Source: Setoptus koraiensis
Taxonomy: Eukaryota > Arthropoda
Direction of reading: 5' to 3'
Assembly: GCA_048013815.1 (NCBI GenBank)
Contig: CM106586.1
Span: forward strand, 16,182,001 to 16,246,000
Length of the DNA stretch: 64,000 nucleotides
Part shown: positions 61,395 to 64,000 of the stretch, piece after piece
Position numbering within the stretch: position 1 is the stretch's first letter
Layout of the letters: every line of letters starts with the position of its first letter
Position numbers and translations under genes: made by a program
The notes under the pieces: generated by a model
Databases searched by the model: none
What the model was told of the DNA's origin: nothing
The model's input: only the letters and a program-made list of their open reading frames with translations

Positions 61395-61625
61395 ATGGGC
61401 AGATGGACATTCGAAGTGGCGAAAATGTTCATGTATTTGGGCTTTCCCGTTGTTTGTTTCTTGACATTTAACAATCCCATGTTCTATGAGAACGCCCTTC
61501 AAAAAGCATTGGAGAAGGACATGAAACACATAAACTTGGATAATCTGATGAAACTGCAGGAATCCACTGAAGAGAGCCAGCAAGATAGTTTAGATAAACT
61601 AATCAAAGAAATTGAAAAGCAATAG
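61395..61625 (+). CDS. PET100: PET100-like cytochrome c oxidase assembly factor
   Basis: Small mitochondrial inner-membrane protein; the family acts as a chaperone in assembly of respiratory complex IV. 76 aa, one exon, ATG at 61395. Seen: N-terminal MGRWTFEVAKMFMYLGFPVV with a membrane segment that continues into CFLTFNNP, then a charged helical tail (EKDMKHINLDNLMKLQ) with Glu/Lys repeats, the layout of the PET100 family (about 70-75 aa). The match rests on the N-terminal pattern and length, so it is likely but not certain. It converges with CAMSAP, stops about 128 bp apart. Confidence 0.75.
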   Translation: MGRWTFEVAKMFMYLGFPVVCFLTFNNPMFYENALQKALEKDMKHINLDNLMKLQESTEESQQDSLDKLIKEIEKQ

Positions 61626-61752
61626 ATCAGCAGTATATTCATAAAAAACGTTTGTAGAGGATCATGTAACAAAATTCTTCTGGTGTGATTTTTTGATTTT
61701 CTTTGTTTATTGGTAGTTTGAAAATTTGGCACTAACAATTTTTCACTAAATC

Positions 61753-61758
61753 TTTATT
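61753..61758 (-). terminator. Polyadenylation signal containing the CAMSAP stop codon
   Basis: Minus-strand GAA-TAA-A forms GAATAAAG, so the stop TAA is inside an AATAAA. A second AATAAA lies at 61706-61711 and may be the one used. Confidence 0.5.
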
Positions 61759-64000
61759 CTCTTTTAAAATTGTGGGCGATCCTGGGCCACAAATAATCTT
61801 GAATAGATATTGCAACTATAGTCAAACTCAAGCTTTTTGTATCTACCTTCGCAAATTGCCTTTTTGGGGAATCGAATTTGTAATATTCACTTATATCTTC
61901 ATGATTAATAGTTTTGGGTCCGATACCATCCAGTTTCAAAATGGATTCGGTCTTCGAGTCATAATCGTATAAACCTCGAAACTGTTGACGATCACGGAAT
62001 AAAATGAGGAAATGTCTACAATCTTTGCACCTGTCCAACGTCTCTTGCATCTTTTTCAATGTCTTTGCATTGGCCGTGCCTTCAAGGGCTTTCGCAATTG
62101 CATTCTGGACTATATGAAGGTTAGTCTTGGTGGTCGGTTTGGCAAATAGCTTAGGCTTGGAGTATTCTGATGAGGAAGAACCAGGACGAATATGAATACT
62201 TTTGTTTGAGAGTGACAACAACTTAGTGTTGTTCTTGGAAATGGTGGTTGTTTTATCTTTTTCAGCTTCCTCGGCCAATTTTCTCTGTCTGTATTGATCT
62301 AAGATCATCTCTCGCCTTTGTTTATGTTCTTGCTTTCTCTGTTCAGATTTTTCTTTTTTAAAGTTGGCCTCCTCTTTTTGGCGAGCAAGCTCAGCTTCTC
62401 TAGCCATTCGCTTTGCCTTACGTTCTTGATCTCTTTTTTGACTTTGTATCTCCACAGCTTCCTTTTTTCTTCTCATTTGTTCTTCGTCCTTAGAGTCTGG
62501 ATTTGCAAAATCCGAACCAATAACAAATGCCTGAAAAATTTGCGCGGGAGGAGGTTTGGCAGTTTCATTTTCCTTAGCTGCTCGTTTAGCTTCGGACTCA
62601 GCTTTTCTATTTTTGTATAATGATAATATTTTGGCTTCTCTTTTTTTGGCCATCAGTTCCTCGAGTTCTTGATTCGAATCAGGGAGATCTTCGCCGATAA
62701 CAAATGCTTGGGAGACAGGTTTGGCAGTTCTAATATCATTAGATGATTTCTCAGCTTTAACTTCAAACCTTTGATCTAAACTTGACAACGTTTTGGCCTC
62801 TTTTTCTTGAGGGATTACCTCTTGGGGAATGGATGCTTGTGGGGTTGACTCTTGGAGTGCCGACTCTTGTAGTTCCTGATCTGTCTGATCTAATAAGTCA
62901 GGTTGGACACTAGACATCTCTGAATCGTTCGAATAAATGTGTTGCTGTCTAATAGGATGAGGTGGTTCTATGAAAGGCTGATCGATTAGGCTCTTGTGAC
63001 CATTAGATTTACCATTAGATTTCTCGGAGGGACTGTCACTGGATGATGCTATTGACTCTGGTAGATTGGAACGTTTTCGAATTTGTTCGCTACCAGCCAT
63101 ACCATTGTTGCCATTTGTGAAACTATTCTGAAGTGGCTCGTTATAGATATGATGATAATGAGTAAGTGGTTCTGGTTTTATCACTAGGTCACAGGGTTGT
63201 ATAACGAATTCAAACATTAGGTCTGCAATAAATGCCAAAACATTTACTCTAATATTTGATTCCACATATAGTAGATCTTCTATAGTAAGGAAGCATATGT
63301 TGTAAGGCATGAGTGAGTAGCAGAAATGTTGAATCCTTTTAAGATTGTAAATTGAGTCTTTTATAGAGTCTTGATTGTTATAAATGATTTCCTGCCAGCT
63401 GAAATCGTTGGGGCAATATAAGCTGATGAGAGTGGCCAATGCACATCCATCACTTATGTCATTTAAATCCTCTAGAGGGACCAGAGGCATCCAATCATCC
63501 TCGTTTGGCAATTGCTGATTGTGATTAGTTGAATAGGTGAGCATATCATCTAGGTCTTTTTTATTTGTCTCCAGTAGGATCTCTTGTTTTTTCCTTTGAC
63601 AGCTCTTATTAATCCAAAATATAGCTGCATCTTCGGAATTTTCTGGGACCTCATGGAGGCTAACATGAGTAAATTCGTTGCAAACTTGGTTAACCTTGGT
63701 AGGATCTAGCACTTCCTCAATGTATAATCTCATTAGGCCTGCTATAATGGCCATGTGTGCATCTAATTGGAATGGCATAGTTTGTGATAATGCCGCCTCT
63801 GAGAAAATATAATCAAATTGTTCCCTGAATATGCCCTTACTAACAAGAAAATCAACAACGCCCGAATTAGACAGACACATGTACTCCAAGTCGGAATACA
63901 TATTGCTCAGGCACAATCTATAATATTCGCCGCTTGCTAATTTTTTAATAATACTTGGCTTAAATTGGTAGTCCACCGATTGGTCCTGATTGGTGTAATC
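61754..64000 (-). CDS. CAMSAP: CAMSAP/Patronin, microtubule minus-end binding protein (5' part beyond the window)
   Basis: Protein that binds and protects microtubule minus ends. The frame is open to the right edge, so at least the start codon is outside; 748 aa are visible in one exon. Seen from the N-terminal side: a region with MPFQLDAHMAIIAGLMRLY; a calponin-homology-type domain with NDISDGCALATLISLYCPND; a disordered Ser/Pro/Gln middle; a long Lys/Glu-rich coiled coil (for example KRDQERKAKRMAREAELARQ); and the C-terminal CKK domain, from about 130 residues before the end, with ALEGTANAKTLKKMQETLD, HFLILFRDRQQFRGLYDYD and IGPKTINHEDISEYYKFD, the microtubule-binding part. The visible protein is shorter than most CAMSAPs, mainly in the linkers. 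No frameshift noted. Confidence 0.9.
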   Translation of the reverse strand, partial: DYTNQDQSVDYQFKPSIIKKLASGEYYRLCLSNMYSDLEYMCLSNSGVVDFLVSKGIFREQFDYIFSEAALSQTMPFQLDAHMAIIAGLMRLYIEEVLDPTKVNQVCNEFTHVSLHEVPENSEDAAIFWINKSCQRKKQEILLETNKKDLDDMLTYSTNHNQQLPNEDDWMPLVPLEDLNDISDGCALATLISLYCPNDFSWQEIIYNNQDSIKDSIYNLKRIQHFCYSLMPYNICFLTIEDLLYVESNIRVNVLAFIADLMFEFVIQPCDLVIKPEPLTHYHHIYNEPLQNSFTNGNNGMAGSEQIRKRSNLPESIASSSDSPSEKSNGKSNGHKSLIDQPFIEPPHPIRQQHIYSNDSEMSSVQPDLLDQTDQELQESALQESTPQASIPQEVIPQEKEAKTLSSLDQRFEVKAEKSSNDIRTAKPVSQAFVIGEDLPDSNQELEELMAKKREAKILSLYKNRKAESEAKRAAKENETAKPPPAQIFQAFVIGSDFANPDSKDEEQMRRKKEAVEIQSQKRDQERKAKRMAREAELARQKEEANFKKEKSEQRKQEHKQRREMILDQYRQRKLAEEAEKDKTTTISKNNTKLLSLSNKSIHIRPGSSSSEYSKPKLFAKPTTKTNLHIVQNAIAKALEGTANAKTLKKMQETLDRCKDCRHFLILFRDRQQFRGLYDYDSKTESILKLDGIGPKTINHEDISEYYKFDSPKRQFAKVDTKSLSLTIVAISIQDYLWPRIAHNFKRE

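Noticed and set aside
1-64000. Mobile elements, old virus copies, toxin genes
   Set aside because: No transposase, reverse transcriptase, integrase, capsid-like frame or long terminal repeats were recognised; repeats seen are simple or short tandem arrays.
1-64000. tRNA and rRNA genes
   Set aside because: Strings like GGTTCGAAT occur (for example near 5916) but without a matching A-box and cloverleaf stems.

Overview
This is nuclear DNA from an animal, most likely an arthropod. Genes are interrupted by GT-AG introns of about 100 to 250 bp, and several large genes are almost intronless. The gene set is metazoan (animal-type fatty acid synthase, RagC/D GTPase, CAMSAP/Patronin, essential myosin light chain, SYAP1/Sap47, a CUB+LDLa receptor). 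Few introns, closely packed genes and Asn/Gln/Ser-rich runs in proteins would fit an acariform mite. That is an inference; no sequence comparison was possible.

Left part, 1-15.9 kb: a SYAP1/Sap47 gene on the plus strand, then three minus-strand genes: PSAT1 (serine synthesis), a BTB-zinc-finger protein and a fatty acid synthase of about 2986 residues, most of it in one 8.4-kb exon. After a 3.7-kb non-coding gap comes a dense block, 19.5-33.4 kb: an MFSD6-like transporter and a PITRM1 peptidase, both single-exon, then NAA35 (NatC), kish/TMEM167 only 9 bp tail-to-tail from NAA35, an unrecognised 114-residue protein, RagC/D, and an alpha-carbonic anhydrase with low-complexity extensions.

Middle part, 33.4-57.5 kb: long AT-rich, microsatellite-rich non-coding DNA, then one large plus-strand gene. 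It can be assembled with consistent splice phase at every junction into a CUB-like + LDLa + transmembrane protein, fronted by an unusual 728-codon exon of unknown nature. Right part, 57.6-64 kb: essential myosin light chain (minus), a PET100-like cytochrome c oxidase chaperone (plus) and CAMSAP/Patronin (minus, entering from beyond the right edge).

The genes form no operon or single pathway; most are housekeeping genes. The most notable points are the long unexplained 5' exon of the CUB/LDLa gene, a 35-bp CTCF-like motif in near-identical copies upstream of two adjacent genes, two adjacent perfect hairpins near 39.2 kb, a carbonic anhydrase lacking a recognisable N-terminal segment, and three genes whose stop codon overlaps the AATAAA signal. 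I saw no rRNA, tRNA, CRISPR array or recognisable mobile element.
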